A DNA stretch of 64,000 nucleotides from Duganella zoogloeoides (GTDB taxonomy: Bacteria; Pseudomonadota; Gammaproteobacteria; Burkholderiales; Burkholderiaceae_D), in the NCBI RefSeq assembly GCF_034479515.1, contig NZ_CP140152.1, positions 806,001 to 870,000 on the forward strand, written 5' to 3'. This document shows positions 8,932-18,281 of the stretch, in pieces. A program made the translations under genes and the position numbers. Every line of letters begins with the position of its first letter. The stretch's first letter is position 1. Under the pieces are notes generated by a model. The model saw nothing but the letters and a program-made list of their open reading frames with translations. It did no database searches and was not told where the DNA came from.

Positions 8932-8984
8932 TTGAGCGATACTTCGCCTGCCGGCCATGGTATGGCAGCTCAGATATCGCTCAA
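8932..8984. repeat. 10-bp inverted repeat upstream of the replication gene (candidate origin/operator)
   Basis: TTGAGCGATA at 8932-8941 is the reverse complement of TATCGCTCAA at 8975-8984. The 33-bp interval contains a second dyad-like stretch (GCCGGCCATGG). It lies 30 bp upstream of the start codon of the II/X-type initiator, the expected position for an operator or a double-strand origin. Confidence 0.6.
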
Positions 8985-9256
8985 TGGAGATCGTTATAAA
9001 CGGTATAAACAGTTATGCTCTAGGCATGGCAGATGGCAGTTGTATCAGTTGTCTGCACTAGTGACATGTAGATGTAGTTGCTATGTCTGCATATTGCTTA
9101 CCACCGTCTGTAATGGTGTGTTTGTTGTCGTGTTGTATGGTATTACGCTAACCGGCCATCATTCCTCGCAAGCGGCAGCTAAAATTAATTCAAAGATGCC
9201 GCATATGTTGCAGGGTTGCGAGCGTATAGCACGCGCAACCATGCAACGTTTTGGCT
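8985..9256. other. gene-free interval with short direct repeats
   Basis: Together with 8903-8984 this makes a 354-bp gap between the RepA-like ATPase gene and the II/X-type replication gene. Near 8995-9010 there are repeated TATAAACGG/TATAAACAG elements. No protein-like frame with a start site was found. Promoter and replication-origin functions are likely but not demonstrable by eye. Confidence 0.4.
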
Positions 9257-10204
9257 TTACGATTCAGTCTCCGATGTTCGTTCACGAAGCTTTTTAAGCG
9301 TGCGGCTGACCGTAGATTTCGAGATGCCTAGTGCAAGTCCGATGTCCTCCATTGAGGTTCCATCGTCGCGCATCCTAAGCATTTCGATTTCATGCTGGGA
9401 AGGCATGAAGCCAGCCGGAACAATCTCAAAGTGCAATGACTCTCCTTCGTTCCAGACCGAGCACTCGTATTTCTGTCGTAGTTCAGGTAGATGATCACGT
9501 AGCTTCGTGTGCTCAATGCCGAATCGAGTGTCCTGCCGTTCCGTATTACTTTGCAGCGGGCTGAGTAAAATGGAATAGTCCAACAAGTCCTCGTGCATGC
9601 TGGATCCGCGCTGCTGACCATTCTTGCCGGTATGGTGAATGAGCAATACAGCGATGCCCCGCAAGCGCTTCTTAATGAGCCAGTTTTTTATCAGTGCCCA
9701 TGATCCGCTATCTTCGCGACCACCGCTTGTCCATGCGGAGAGATTGTCGACGATAACGAGTTTCGCAGAATCAGGAATGAGTTCATCGATCCTACGTTGG
9801 CCCTCCTCATTATCAATTGAGCCGATTGGATCGCCTACAAAATCCCTGCTTATGATTTGTACATTCTTCTGAGCCAGTGCCTGGGACTCTGCGTCTGAGT
9901 TAAACGCATGCAGCAGCCTGAACCGTTCTTGCACACTGGCGGCACGCATTTCTCCATCAAGCAGTACGACGCCTGCGCCGATACCAATTCCCCAAGGGTG
10001 CAGCATCTTGCCAGCGGCAACGGAATAGGCAATGATCATTGCGAGCCATGATTTCCCGCCGCCCCGCGGACCGGCAATCAAGCCAATGGATTTTTCCAAT
10101 ATCATTCGTCCTAGAAGACTAGTTTCAGCCACCAGTGACAGCGCGAGCATGTCACCTAAGCTTATTAAGCCACGTCGAGTTGTGCAGTTCTTCCCCGTAT
10201 TCAC
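9257..10204 (-). CDS. RepA-like RecA-fold ATPase with C-terminal HTH
   Basis: This 315-residue protein starts at a GTG (10204) with an excellent Shine-Dalgarno (AGGAGTAAGAAA). It has Walker A GPRGGGKSW at about residues 45-53, a Walker B-like strand GVVLLDGEM near 80, and KLVIVDNLSAW and VLLIHHTGKNGQQRGSS further on. This is the AAA_25/RSF1010 RepA hexameric-helicase layout. The C-terminal ~50 residues (TSMEDIGLALGISKSTVSRTLKKL) form a helix-turn-helix, unusual for a pure helicase and suggestive of DNA targeting or autoregulation. It follows the AlpA-type gene by 14 bp and precedes the II/X-type initiator, so a replication role for the element is the best reading. Confidence 0.8.
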   Translation of the reverse strand: MNTGKNCTTRRGLISLGDMLALSLVAETSLLGRMILEKSIGLIAGPRGGGKSWLAMIIAYSVAAGKMLHPWGIGIGAGVVLLDGEMRAASVQERFRLLHAFNSDAESQALAQKNVQIISRDFVGDPIGSIDNEEGQRRIDELIPDSAKLVIVDNLSAWTSGGREDSGSWALIKNWLIKKRLRGIAVLLIHHTGKNGQQRGSSMHEDLLDYSILLSPLQSNTERQDTRFGIEHTKLRDHLPELRQKYECSVWNEGESLHFEIVPAGFMPSQHEIEMLRMRDDGTSMEDIGLALGISKSTVSRTLKKLRERTSETES

Positions 10205-10218
10205 TTTCTTACTCCTGG

Positions 10219-10587
10219 TTATTCTTGAATATTGGTGACGTCGCTCAATGGCGCGGTAAGTAACGCTACAAAAAACTTGATGTCCACGCTAGTTTTGGTT
10301 CTGGACGCAAATACTCGCGCATCAATCCATGCTTGTAGTTCGACTTCGCTCCAAGCAACGGTCCGCGGCCCTATATTCACAGGCGGAGGAAGAACGCCAT
10401 TTCGGACATCGTTCCAGATAGTCGAATTTGCTCGGCCAAGCTTCTCCCTGACCTGAGGGAGGCGTAGCATTCGGTCGCTAACTTTGGACCTTGCCCTGTG
10501 AATCAGTTCCATCATTTCAATGTTTAACGAGCCCTTCACCACTTCCCTCGTATGCTGCTCCAGCGGCGATTTCATTGCGTTCCTCAT
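10219..10587 (-). CDS. AlpA-family helix-turn-helix regulator
   Basis: This is a 122-residue protein with ATG at 10587 and Shine-Dalgarno AGGAG 7 nt upstream. The central region RMLRLPQVREKLGRANSTIW, then GVLPPPVNIGPRTVAWSEVE and LQAWIDAR, is the AlpA/MerR-like winged HTH found in excision and regulatory proteins of integrative elements. It heads the operon with the RepA-like ATPase 14 bp downstream. The N-terminal ~35 residues are an extension compared with minimal AlpA proteins of about 70 residues. Likely role: transcription control or excision of the element. Confidence 0.8.
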   Translation of the reverse strand: MRNAMKSPLEQHTREVVKGSLNIEMMELIHRARSKVSDRMLRLPQVREKLGRANSTIWNDVRNGVLPPPVNIGPRTVAWSEVELQAWIDARVFASRTKTSVDIKFFVALLTAPLSDVTNIQE

Positions 10588-10701
10588 TTTTGAACTCCTG
10601 TCGGTTGCGAAAGATTCAGGCCCGAATCGAGTTGCTATTGTCTCGAATCGTCTGATGCTTCGCTTTTGTTAAGGATGCGGTTCTAAAGTGGTCGACAAAA
10701 T

Positions 10702-10738
10702 GAAAAGCGCCCCTTGGAATTTGCAAAGGGGCGCAATT
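10702..10738 (-). terminator. intrinsic terminator after the DUF6499-like gene
   Basis: GCGCCCCTT at 10707-10715 pairs with AAGGGGCGC at 10726-10734. Read on the minus strand the stem is followed by TTTTC. It sits 45 bp beyond the stop at 10779. Confidence 0.75.
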
Positions 10739-10778
10739 TGTGGTAGTGAATCTGGTAACGTTTTGATCTGCGTACGAG

Positions 10779-11960
10779 CTATCGGTTTGGTCTTTGTGTG
10801 TGAATCAATAGGCGATATCCACCATGTATCATCTGGTCTGCTTGCGCAATATAGTCTTCGATGCTTTCTTCAAAGACGCGCTTCCAGTTGTGAGAGTATC
10901 GGTTGCCAACACTGGGTCCTATAGTGATTTGGGATATCCGTCGAGTATCGTGTCCCCATTTGCTTAGCTCTGCCAGTATGACCAAAGCTTTAATGTACTT
11001 GCCACCTGAGCGAGAGCTGCCGTCGCTATCTTCGGTCTTAGGTAAGCTATTCTTAAATCGCTCATATAATGGCGCTGTGGCGAGACCTTTGGCTATAAGA
11101 TCGCGATGGATTTCATTTAAGGCCTTTAATAAAAAATCCAGCTGGGTCACGATGGGGCCGAGTGCGTCGATTTGAACTGCGCGCCATACGGTTTTGAGAT
11201 CGGCAACATCGCTTGTTGCGCTGGAGGCTCTGTTGAAATGCATATGATCAAACGCATCGCTTCCTGCGATGTCAAAGACTCCATATTCGCCAGATGCATC
11301 GTTCTCTGGCCAGTCGCTGCTCTTCAATTTCTCGCGGAGCGCTGATGCGAGGGTGCGAAGCGCTGATATTTGTCCCGCAGGTGGACTGCTACAGTCGATT
11401 GCAACCCAAATAATGCTCCATGTAGAGGTCGGGCTACTGTCAGGGAATGGAACATGCGGAGGACGGCGATATCCAAATAATGTCTCGTTAGAGAGAATGT
11501 GCCTATACCTGTCAAATTTTGGCGAGTACGGCGTCCAAGTACGCGAGTAGGGGGCTGAGCTTACTTCTTTTCGACGGTAATCTTCCGATACAGGGCGCTT
11601 CAGTGGGAAGAACCAGGAATCGCCACTGTTTGCGAACTTCGGTAGATTTGAGAGGGAAGGGGGGACCCAAGCAGCTAAGCCAAATCGTGCGGCACATGTT
11701 CCATCACTGTCCCTCTTTATCCCGGCTATATGTTGTCCCACTAGTTCACTGGCGAGGTCTAGATCCTCTTCGCCAGCGTGCATATCATAAGCGTCTCGAT
11801 AGTCTTCGTTCATGCTGAGAAATATCCAAGCCCAGTCATCCGGGCCAAGATTTGGCTCGTCACCAACGAGTTCAAATGGAGCATCGTCGGGACCGAGCGG
11901 CAGTAGCAAACCTGCTCGAGCATCAACAAATTCCTCATTGTTTAACAAATTCGTGACCAT
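10779..11960 (-). CDS. DUF6499-like protein of integrative elements
   Basis: In this 393-residue protein the N-terminal segment (about residues 38-110: LGPDDWAWIFLSMNEDYRDA ... ARFGLAAWVPPSLSNLPKF) matches the pattern of the DUF6499/transcriptional-regulator-like domain often encoded at the ends of integrative conjugative elements. There is no recognisable catalytic motif in the C-terminal two thirds, which is mostly alpha-helical in appearance (WRAVQIDALGPIVTQLDFLL; HNWKRVFEESIEDYIAQADQ). The ATG at 11960 lacks a clear Shine-Dalgarno. It is the last gene of the accessory region before rng, and its own terminator at 10702-10738 separates it from the alpA-repA operon. Confidence 0.55.
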   Translation of the reverse strand: MVTNLLNNEEFVDARAGLLLPLGPDDAPFELVGDEPNLGPDDWAWIFLSMNEDYRDAYDMHAGEEDLDLASELVGQHIAGIKRDSDGTCAARFGLAAWVPPSLSNLPKFANSGDSWFFPLKRPVSEDYRRKEVSSAPYSRTWTPYSPKFDRYRHILSNETLFGYRRPPHVPFPDSSPTSTWSIIWVAIDCSSPPAGQISALRTLASALREKLKSSDWPENDASGEYGVFDIAGSDAFDHMHFNRASSATSDVADLKTVWRAVQIDALGPIVTQLDFLLKALNEIHRDLIAKGLATAPLYERFKNSLPKTEDSDGSSRSGGKYIKALVILAELSKWGHDTRRISQITIGPSVGNRYSHNWKRVFEESIEDYIAQADQMIHGGYRLLIHTQRPNR

Positions 11961-12070
11961 CGTGGATATGCGCCGAATTAAAAGTCGGTTTATGTGTAGC
12001 TAGGCGTGTAGCTACAGCGGAATTTAAAATTATTCCTGGTGTAACCTGTTGAAATTAAAGAATAATATTT

Positions 12071-13549
12071 TCACATCAAAATGATGTCGTACTGCTCCTG
12101 GTGATAAGCCGTCTCCACCTGCAACGAAATCTTCTTGCCGATAAAATCGCCGAGCATGGCCAAATGCTGCGATTCCTCTTCCAGGAACATATCGACCACT
12201 TCCTGCGACGCCAGGATGCGGAATTCGCGCGGGTTGAACTGCTTCGCCTCGCGCAGCAGTTCGCGCAGGATCTCGTAGCAGATGGTGCGCGAGGTTTTGA
12301 CCTGGCCCTTGCCGCTGCAGGCCGGGCACGGTTCGCACAGGATGTGGGCCAGCGATTCGCGGGTGCGCTTGCGCGTCATTTCCACCAGGCCCAGCGCCGA
12401 GAAGTTCGACACCGACACCTTGGTGCGGTCGCGCGCCAGCGCCTTCTTCAGCTCCGACAGCACGGCCGCGCGGTGCTCGGTGTTGTCCATGTCGATGAAG
12501 TCGAGGATGATGATGCCGCCCAGGTTGCGCAGGCGTAGCTGGCGGGCGATGGCGTGCGCGGCTTCCAGGTTGGTCTTGAAGATGGTGTCGGCAAAATTGC
12601 GGCCACCGACAAAACCGCCGGTGTTCACATCGATGGTGGTCATCGCCTCGGTCTGATCGACGATCAGGTAGCCGCCGGATTTCAAGTCCACGCGGCGGCC
12701 CAGTGCGCGCAGGATTTCTTCTTCCACGCCGTACAGGTCGAACAGCGGGCGTTCGCCCGTGTAGTGCTGCAAACGGGGCAGCACGCCGGGCGTGTAGGCC
12801 TGGCCGAATTCCTGCAGCATCAGGTGGTTCTCGCGCGAGTCGACCTGGATGGTGGCGGTGTGCTCGTGGACGAAGTCGCGCAGCACGCGCTGGGCCAGGC
12901 TCAAGTCCTGGTGCAGCAGCGTGGTGGCGGGCAGGGTGCGCGCACCGTGCGTGATCGCGCTCCAGGTCTTGCGCAGGTACTCGACGTCGGCGGCAATGTC
13001 GGCGTCGGACGCGTCCTCGGCCTGGGTGCGCACGATGTAGCCGCCTTTCTCGTCCGCAGGCAGCAGCTTTTGCAGGCGCGTGCGCAGCGCTTCGCGCTCG
13101 GATTCCTTCTCGATCTTTTGCGAGATGCCGATATGGTTATCCTGCGGCAGGTACACCAGCATGCGGCCCGCAATCGAAATTTGGGTGGACAGGCGCGCGC
13201 CCTTGGTGCCGATCGGGTCCTTGATCACTTGCACCGTCAGCACCTGGCCATCGAACAGGATTTTTTCAATCGGCGTGGGGATGGCGCCGGCGGTGGAACT
13301 GTTGGCGGCATCGTGCGGGCGCGCTTCCCAGATGTCGGCCACGTGCAGGAACGCCGCGCGTTCGAGGCCGATGTCGATGAAGGCCGACTGCATGCCGGGG
13401 AGGACGCGTACCACTTTGCCGGAATAGACATTGCCCGCCAGGCCGCGCGTGAGCGTGCGTTCGATGTGCAGTTCCTGCACCGCGCCCTGCAATATCAGGG
13501 CGACACGGGTCTCTTGCGGGGTGATGTTGATCAGGATGTCTTCGTTCAT
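12071..13549 (-). CDS. rng: ribonuclease G
   Basis: This 492-residue protein begins MNEDILINITPQETRVALI. The ATG at 13549 has GGAGA 4-9 nt upstream; a longer open frame upstream is ignored because E. coli RNase G starts at the same place and is 489 residues. The N-terminal S1-type RNA-binding domain contains GNVYSGKVVRVLPGMQSAFI. The RNase E/G catalytic core includes DQTEAMTTIDVNTGGFVG and IIILDFIDMDN with the metal-binding aspartates. The zinc-link cysteines CEPCPACSGKG follow. It matures 16S rRNA 5' ends and turns over some mRNAs. It is the last gene of the minus-strand run, 62 bp after maf. Confidence 0.96.
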   Translation of the reverse strand: MNEDILINITPQETRVALILQGAVQELHIERTLTRGLAGNVYSGKVVRVLPGMQSAFIDIGLERAAFLHVADIWEARPHDAANSSTAGAIPTPIEKILFDGQVLTVQVIKDPIGTKGARLSTQISIAGRMLVYLPQDNHIGISQKIEKESEREALRTRLQKLLPADEKGGYIVRTQAEDASDADIAADVEYLRKTWSAITHGARTLPATTLLHQDLSLAQRVLRDFVHEHTATIQVDSRENHLMLQEFGQAYTPGVLPRLQHYTGERPLFDLYGVEEEILRALGRRVDLKSGGYLIVDQTEAMTTIDVNTGGFVGGRNFADTIFKTNLEAAHAIARQLRLRNLGGIIILDFIDMDNTEHRAAVLSELKKALARDRTKVSVSNFSALGLVEMTRKRTRESLAHILCEPCPACSGKGQVKTSRTICYEILRELLREAKQFNPREFRILASQEVVDMFLEEESQHLAMLGDFIGKKISLQVETAYHQEQYDIILM

Positions 13550-13611
13550 GTGTCTCCGCGGGCTGCGCTGGCTATTTGAACGACGATCATACACGCACGC
13601 CAGTGGGGCCG

Positions 13612-14238
13612 CTAGGGCAGCGGCAAACCCGCCTGGCGCAGCAGCTGCGCGGTTTCGTACAGGGGCAGGCCCATGATGCCGGAGTGGCTGCCGGCAATGT
13701 GTTCGATGAACTGCGCGGCCGGGCCCTGGATGCCGTAACCGCCGGCCTTGTCGTACGGTTCCTGGCTGGCGCAGTAGGCGGCAATCGCCGCCGGCGTCAG
13801 CACGCCGAAGCGCACTTCGGATACTTGCGTGACCTGCTCCTGGAAGCCGGCGCTGCACACGGCAATCGAGGTCAGTACCTGGTGGGTACGGCCCGACAGC
13901 TGTTCGAGCATGGCGGCAGCTTCCTGCGCGTTGGCGGGCTTGCCGAGGATCTGGCCGTCGATGGTGACGGTGGTGTCGGCGGTGAGCACGGGGCGCGGCG
14001 TGAGGTGGCGGCGCTTGAGCAGGTTGTGCGCGAACACGGCCTTTTCCAGCGCCACGCGCGCCACGTAAGCTAGCGGCGCCTCGCCGGGCAGCACTTCCTC
14101 GGTGACGTCGGCGCCGCGCGGGCCGTCGGCGCGCAGCAGCAGCAGTTCGAAGTCGATACCGACCTGGCGCAGCAGCTCGCGCCGGCGCGGACTCTTGGAA
14201 GCGAGATAAATCTTTTTATCAGCCGGCTTGGTTGTCAT
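13612..14238 (-). CDS. maf: Maf-family nucleoside triphosphate pyrophosphatase (YhdE type)
   Basis: This 208-residue protein contains LASKSPRRRELLRQVG near the N-terminus (the Maf S-x-S-P-R-R signature), then TADTTVTIDGQILGKP, SGRTHQVLTS and EPYDKAGGYGIQG. The last is typical of YhdE-type members that hydrolyse dTTP/UTP and modified pyrimidine nucleotides. Maf next to rng and downstream of rlmH is a recurrent arrangement in betaproteobacteria. The start codon lies 2 bp from the rlmH stop, so the genes are co-translated. Confidence 0.93.
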   Translation of the reverse strand: MTTKPADKKIYLASKSPRRRELLRQVGIDFELLLLRADGPRGADVTEEVLPGEAPLAYVARVALEKAVFAHNLLKRRHLTPRPVLTADTTVTIDGQILGKPANAQEAAAMLEQLSGRTHQVLTSIAVCSAGFQEQVTQVSEVRFGVLTPAAIAAYCASQEPYDKAGGYGIQGPAAQFIEHIAGSHSGIMGLPLYETAQLLRQAGLPLP

Positions 14239-14240
14239 GA

Positions 14241-14711
14241 TCAGACCCGGTGGTAGGGATGGTTTTGCGTGATGGTCCAGGCGCGGTACAGCTGCTCGGC
14301 CAGCAGCACGCGCACCATGCCGTGCGGCAGGGTCATGCTGGAGATGCGGATCAGGCCCTCGGCCCGCGCCTTGAGCGCAGGATCGAGGCCGTCGGCGCCG
14401 CCGATCAGGAAGGCCGTATCGCGGCCGTCCTGTTGCCAGGTTTCGAGCTGCTGCGACAGGCCCACCGAGGTGAGGTCCTTGCCGCGTTCGTCCAGCGCGA
14501 TGATGCGCACCGATTTCGGCAACGCCGCTTCGATGCGCTCACGCTCGAGCGCCATCGCGGTGGCGGCAGTCTTGCTGCCCGAACGTTCGACCGGCTTGAT
14601 TTCCTTGAGCACGATCTTCAGCTCGGGCGGCATGCGCTTGACGTATTCGGCGTAGCCGCTTTCGATCCAGGCCGGCATCTTGTGGCCGACCGCAGCGATG
14701 ATCAGCTGCAT
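14241..14711 (-). CDS. rlmH: 23S rRNA (pseudouridine-1915-N3) methyltransferase
   Basis: This 156-residue protein is full length for RlmH. It begins [19 protein letters not shown] and carries the SPOUT knot motifs [12 protein letters not shown] and, at the C-terminus, [20 protein letters not shown] followed by NHPYHR, which forms the AdoMet pocket. It methylates helix 69 of 23S rRNA on the 70S ribosome. Its start lies 6 bp after the rsfS stop, and the pairing of rsfS with rlmH is widely conserved. Confidence 0.96.
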   Translation of the reverse strand: MQLIIAAVGHKMPAWIESGYAEYVKRMPPELKIVLKEIKPVERSGSKTAATAMALERERIEAALPKSVRIIALDERGKDLTSVGLSQQLETWQQDGRDTAFLIGGADGLDPALKARAEGLIRISSMTLPHGMVRVLLAEQLYRAWTITQNHPYHRV

Positions 14712-14717
14712 ACAGCG

Positions 14718-15401
14718 TTATTCCGCTGCCGGTTTCTTGATGCGCTTGATGACGGTCTTGGCCGGCGCTTCTTCGGCTTTTGGCTTGGCGGCCTTCGGCT
14801 TCGGCGTGGCTTTCAACGCTTTCACGGCGGCGACGGTCGCTTTTGGCTGGGCGACCTTGATCTTCTTGCCGGCTGGGACGGCGGCAGGCTTGGCGGCTTT
14901 CTTCTCGCCGGTAGCGGTAGCCTTGGCAGCGGCAGGCTTGCGCGCCGGGGTCTTTTTCTCGACCACGGGCGATGCATCGACCGCTTTTTTGCCGGCGGCC
15001 AGGTGGCTGCTGACTTTTTTCGGTGCTGCTTCTTCAGCTTCCACGGTACCCTTGCGCTTGGCAGCGCCCAGTTTGACCGGCTTGTCGCCCCAGATTTCTT
15101 CCAGGCGGTAGTAGGCGCGGATTGGCGCCTGCATGATGTGGACGATCATGTCGCCCAGGTCGACCAGCACCCATTCACCGGTGTCCTCGCCTTCCATGCC
15201 GTACACGTCGCCGCCGGCGGCTTTGACTTTATCGCGCACCGAAGCGGCCAGCGCCTTGGTCTGGCGGTTGGAGGTACCGGAGGCGATGGCGATGCGGTCG
15301 AACAGGCTGGTCAGGTGGGTCGTATCGAATACCGTGATGTCTTGTGCCTTGACGTCTTCGAGGGCGTCAACGACGAGGGCTTGCAATTTTTTGATGTCCA
15401 T
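14718..15401 (-). CDS. rsfS: ribosomal silencing factor RsfS with long Lys/Ala tail
   Basis: Residues 1-115 form the usual RsfS domain ([52 protein letters not shown]), which binds uL14 and blocks subunit joining in starvation. From about residue 116 to 227 there is a low-complexity Lys/Ala/Pro-rich extension that nearly doubles the usual size of 105-120 residues. It may add non-specific rRNA or nucleoid binding; this is inference. The ATG overlaps the nadD stop by one base (TAATG), indicating translational coupling. Confidence 0.93.
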   Translation of the reverse strand: MDIKKLQALVVDALEDVKAQDITVFDTTHLTSLFDRIAIASGTSNRQTKALAASVRDKVKAAGGDVYGMEGEDTGEWVLVDLGDMIVHIMQAPIRAYYRLEEIWGDKPVKLGAAKRKGTVEAEEAAPKKVSSHLAAGKKAVDASPVVEKKTPARKPAAAKATATGEKKAAKPAAVPAGKKIKVAQPKATVAAVKALKATPKPKAAKPKAEEAPAKTVIKRIKKPAAE

Positions 15402-16072
15402 TAGCTTCTGTATAAATTATGTTGTTCAATATAGTCTAGCACTAGCGGCGGGATAAGCGAATTTGCCTGCTCCCCCCGTTGTAATGCCGCACGTATCTGA
15501 GTGGCGGAAATATCCACCGCGAAGTCTTGTGCCAGATACGTCAGACCGTGCGGCGTGTTGCGGATGTTGTCGGGCGTTCCCAGTCGACTGGAAAACGCCG
15601 CGGCGACGGCGGCTGGTAGCCCTGCGCCATCGATACTAAAACCTGGTCGCGCGGCCACGCAGATATGGGCGTGGTCGAACAGCGCTTGCCATTGGTGCCA
15701 GGTGTCGAGCCGCTGCAACTGGTCGGCTCCCATCAGAAAGGTTATCGAGGCCTGCGGCCCCAGTTCCGCGCGCACTGCGCGCAGCGTGTCGATGGTGTAG
15801 GTCGGCTGGCCGCGCGCGGCCCGCTCGATTTCCTGCATGTCCACCACCACCGGGAACGGTTGTTTTGCAAACGCCAGCGTCACCATCTCGGCGCGCTGTG
15901 CGGGCGTGGCCTTGAGCGTGGATTTTTGCCACGGCAAACCGGCAGGCACCACGCGCAATTGATCCACTTGCAGCAGCTGCGCGAAATGCGCGCCGAGCGC
16001 CACATGGCCAAGGTGAACCGGATCGTAGCTGCCGCCCAGCAGAGCGATCCGCTGTGCGTGCGGCCCGGTCAC
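15401..16072 (-). CDS. nadD: nicotinate-nucleotide adenylyltransferase
   Basis: From GTG 16072 the product is 223 residues, starting [30 protein letters not shown] is the nucleotidyltransferase GxFDPxHxGH motif, and the C-terminal [12 protein letters not shown] is the ISSTxIR motif. NadD joins ATP and nicotinate mononucleotide to make deamido-NAD. The GTG start was chosen because GTGA overlaps the hemF stop by 4 bp and because the frame upstream of it is only a shadow of hemF. Confidence 0.95.
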   Translation of the reverse strand: MTGPHAQRIALLGGSYDPVHLGHVALGAHFAQLLQVDQLRVVPAGLPWQKSTLKATPAQRAEMVTLAFAKQPFPVVVDMQEIERAARGQPTYTIDTLRAVRAELGPQASITFLMGADQLQRLDTWHQWQALFDHAHICVAARPGFSIDGAGLPAAVAAAFSSRLGTPDNIRNTPHGLTYLAQDFAVDISATQIRAALQRGEQANSLIPPLVLDYIEQHNLYRS

Positions 16073-16995
16073 GCAGCCAGCCAGTCGCGATGCGGCAGGA
16101 AGTCGGTATACAGCGCCGCCTCGGGCGTGCCGTCCTGCGGCTCCCAGCGATAGCGCCACTTCACCACCGGCGGCATCGACATCAGGATCGCCTCGGTGCG
16201 GCCGCCGGACTGCAGGCCGAACAGGGTACCACGGTCGAACACCAGGTTGAACTCCACGTACCGGCCGCGCCGGTACGCCTGGAAGTCGCGTTCGCGCTCG
16301 CCGTATTCGCTGTCCTTGCGGCGCTCGAGGATCGGCAGGTAGGCCGCCAGGAAGGCGTCGCCCACGCTGCGCTCCATGGCGAAGCATTGCTCGAAACCGC
16401 TTTCGTTGACATCGTCAAAGAAGATGCCGCCCACGCCGCGCGCTTCCTGCCGGTGTTTCAGGTAAAAATACTCGTCGCACCATTTTTTGAAGCGCCCATG
16501 CAGGTCGGCGCCGAACGGCGCCAGCGCATCGTGGCAGGTCTGGTGGAAGTGCTTCGCATCTTCCACGAAACCGTAATACGGCGTCAGATCCATGCCGCCG
16601 CCGAACCACCAGACCGGCTCGCCTTCGTTGGTCGTGGTGCTGAAAAATCGCACATTCATGTGCACCGTGGGCGCATACGGATTGCGCGGGTGGATCACCA
16701 GCGACACGCCCATCGCCTGCCACGGCTGGCCGCCGAGGTGCGGGCGCAGCGCGCTGGCCGATGGCGGCAGTTTCGACCCCATCACGTGCGAAAAATTGAC
16801 GCCGCCGCGCTCGATCACATTGCCTTCTTCGACCAGGCGCGAAATGCCGCCACCGCCCTCCGGCCGGTCCCACGCGTCGCGCAGGAAGGGCGTGCCGTCC
16901 ACCGCTTCGAGCGCGCAGACGATGCGCTCTTGCAGGTCGAGCAGCCAGGCCTTGACGGCGGCGGTGTCGGGCGCGGCGGCGAGTGCAGCGGACAT
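16069..16995 (-). CDS. hemF: oxygen-dependent coproporphyrinogen III oxidase
   Basis: From ATG 16995 the product is 308 residues. Family motifs include [60 protein letters not shown] and, near the C-terminus, [20 protein letters not shown]. HemF carries out aerobic decarboxylation of coproporphyrinogen III to protoporphyrinogen IX in haem synthesis. An in-frame ATG 14 codons upstream is inside purD and is less likely. The gene starts 2 bp after the purD stop. Confidence 0.96.
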   Translation of the reverse strand: MSAALAAAPDTAAVKAWLLDLQERIVCALEAVDGTPFLRDAWDRPEGGGGISRLVEEGNVIERGGVNFSHVMGSKLPPSASALRPHLGGQPWQAMGVSLVIHPRNPYAPTVHMNVRFFSTTTNEGEPVWWFGGGMDLTPYYGFVEDAKHFHQTCHDALAPFGADLHGRFKKWCDEYFYLKHRQEARGVGGIFFDDVNESGFEQCFAMERSVGDAFLAAYLPILERRKDSEYGERERDFQAYRRGRYVEFNLVFDRGTLFGLQSGGRTEAILMSMPPVVKWRYRWEPQDGTPEAALYTDFLPHRDWLAA

Positions 16996-16997
16996 GA

Positions 16998-18275
16998 TCA
17001 GTGCTTCAGGCCGCGCCAGCCGATATCGCGGCGGCACTGCATGCCGTCGAACGAGATCTGGTCGACCACGTCGTACGCCTGGCGCTGCGCCAGCTTGACG
17101 CTGTCACCCAGGCCGACGGAGCACAGCACGCGGCCACCGGTGACCACCAGTTGGTTGCCGGTCTCGCCACCGACTGCAGTGCCAGCGTGGAAGGTGACCG
17201 ATTCCGGCGTTTCGGCCGGAATCGCGCTGATGACAGCGCCTTTCAATGGCGCATCCGGGTAGCCGGCAGCAGCGAGCACCACGCCCACGGCAGTGCGGCG
17301 GTCCCATTCCAGTTCGACCTGGTTCAGGGTGCCGTTGACTGCGTGTTCCATCACGGAGAGCAGGTCGGTTTTCAGGCGCGCCATGATCGGCTGGGTTTCC
17401 GGGTCGCCCATGCGGCAGTTGAATTCCAGCGTGCGCGGGTTGCCTTCGGCGTCGATCATCAGGCCGGCGTAGAGGAAGCCGGTGAACACGATGCCGTCGC
17501 GGGTCATGCCGGCGATGGTCGGGTTGATGATCTCGCGCATCACGCGCGCATGCATGGCCGGCGTGACGATCGGCGCTGGCGAATAAGCGCCCATGCCGCC
17601 CGTGTTCGGGCCTTCGTCGTGATCCTTGAGGCGCTTGTGGTCCTGGCTGGTGGCCAGCGGCAGCACGTTTTTACCGTCGCACATGACGATGAAGCTCGCT
17701 TCTTCGCCAGCGAGGAATTCTTCGATGACGATGCGCGCGCCGGCGTCGCCGAAGCGATTATCGGCCAGCATGTCGTCCACCGCGCGGTGCGCTTCTTCGA
17801 GCGACAGGGCAACGACCACGCCCTTGCCGGCAGCCAGGCCGTCAGCCTTGATGACGATCGGGGCGCCGTTGGCGTCGATATAGGCGTGCGCTTGCGCCAC
17901 GTCCGAGAAGGTCTGGTATTTGGCAGTCGGAATGCCGTGGCGCTGCATGAACGCCTTGGCGAAGTCTTTCGACGACTCGAGCTGCGCCGCTTCCTTGGTG
18001 GGTCCGAAGATCTTCAGGCCACGGGCGCGGAACAGGTTGACGATGCCGCCGGCCAGCGGGGTTTCCGGGCCGACGACGGTCAGGCCGATGTGCTCTTTCT
18101 CGACGAAGTTCGCCAGCTCGTGCAGGTCGGTGATGTTGACATTGACCATGCGCGAGTCGTGCGCGGTGCCACCGTTGCCGGGGGCGACGTACACCATCTG
18201 GATGCGTTCGGACTGCGCCAGTTTCCAGGCCAGCGCGTGCTCACGGCCACCGGAGCCGACTACCAAAATTTTCAT
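16998..18275 (-). CDS. purD: phosphoribosylamine-glycine ligase
   Basis: This 425-residue protein has the standard GARS length. It begins [23 protein letters not shown]-grasp features include [35 protein letters not shown] and [20 protein letters not shown] residues near 280-290. It catalyses the second step of de novo purine synthesis. The start is 6 bp downstream of the pmpR stop, so it belongs to the same minus-strand transcript. Confidence 0.97.
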   Translation of the reverse strand: MKILVVGSGGREHALAWKLAQSERIQMVYVAPGNGGTAHDSRMVNVNITDLHELANFVEKEHIGLTVVGPETPLAGGIVNLFRARGLKIFGPTKEAAQLESSKDFAKAFMQRHGIPTAKYQTFSDVAQAHAYIDANGAPIVIKADGLAAGKGVVVALSLEEAHRAVDDMLADNRFGDAGARIVIEEFLAGEEASFIVMCDGKNVLPLATSQDHKRLKDHDEGPNTGGMGAYSPAPIVTPAMHARVMREIINPTIAGMTRDGIVFTGFLYAGLMIDAEGNPRTLEFNCRMGDPETQPIMARLKTDLLSVMEHAVNGTLNQVELEWDRRTAVGVVLAAAGYPDAPLKGAVISAIPAETPESVTFHAGTAVGGETGNQLVVTGGRVLCSVGLGDSVKLAQRQAYDVVDQISFDGMQCRRDIGWRGLKH

Positions 18276-18281
18276 AAGTCC

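Noticed and set aside
12554..13579. long plus-strand frame opposite rng
   Set aside because: It is the complement of a certain RNase G gene in GC-rich DNA; its sequence is low-complexity Val/Gln/His/Arg with no family character.
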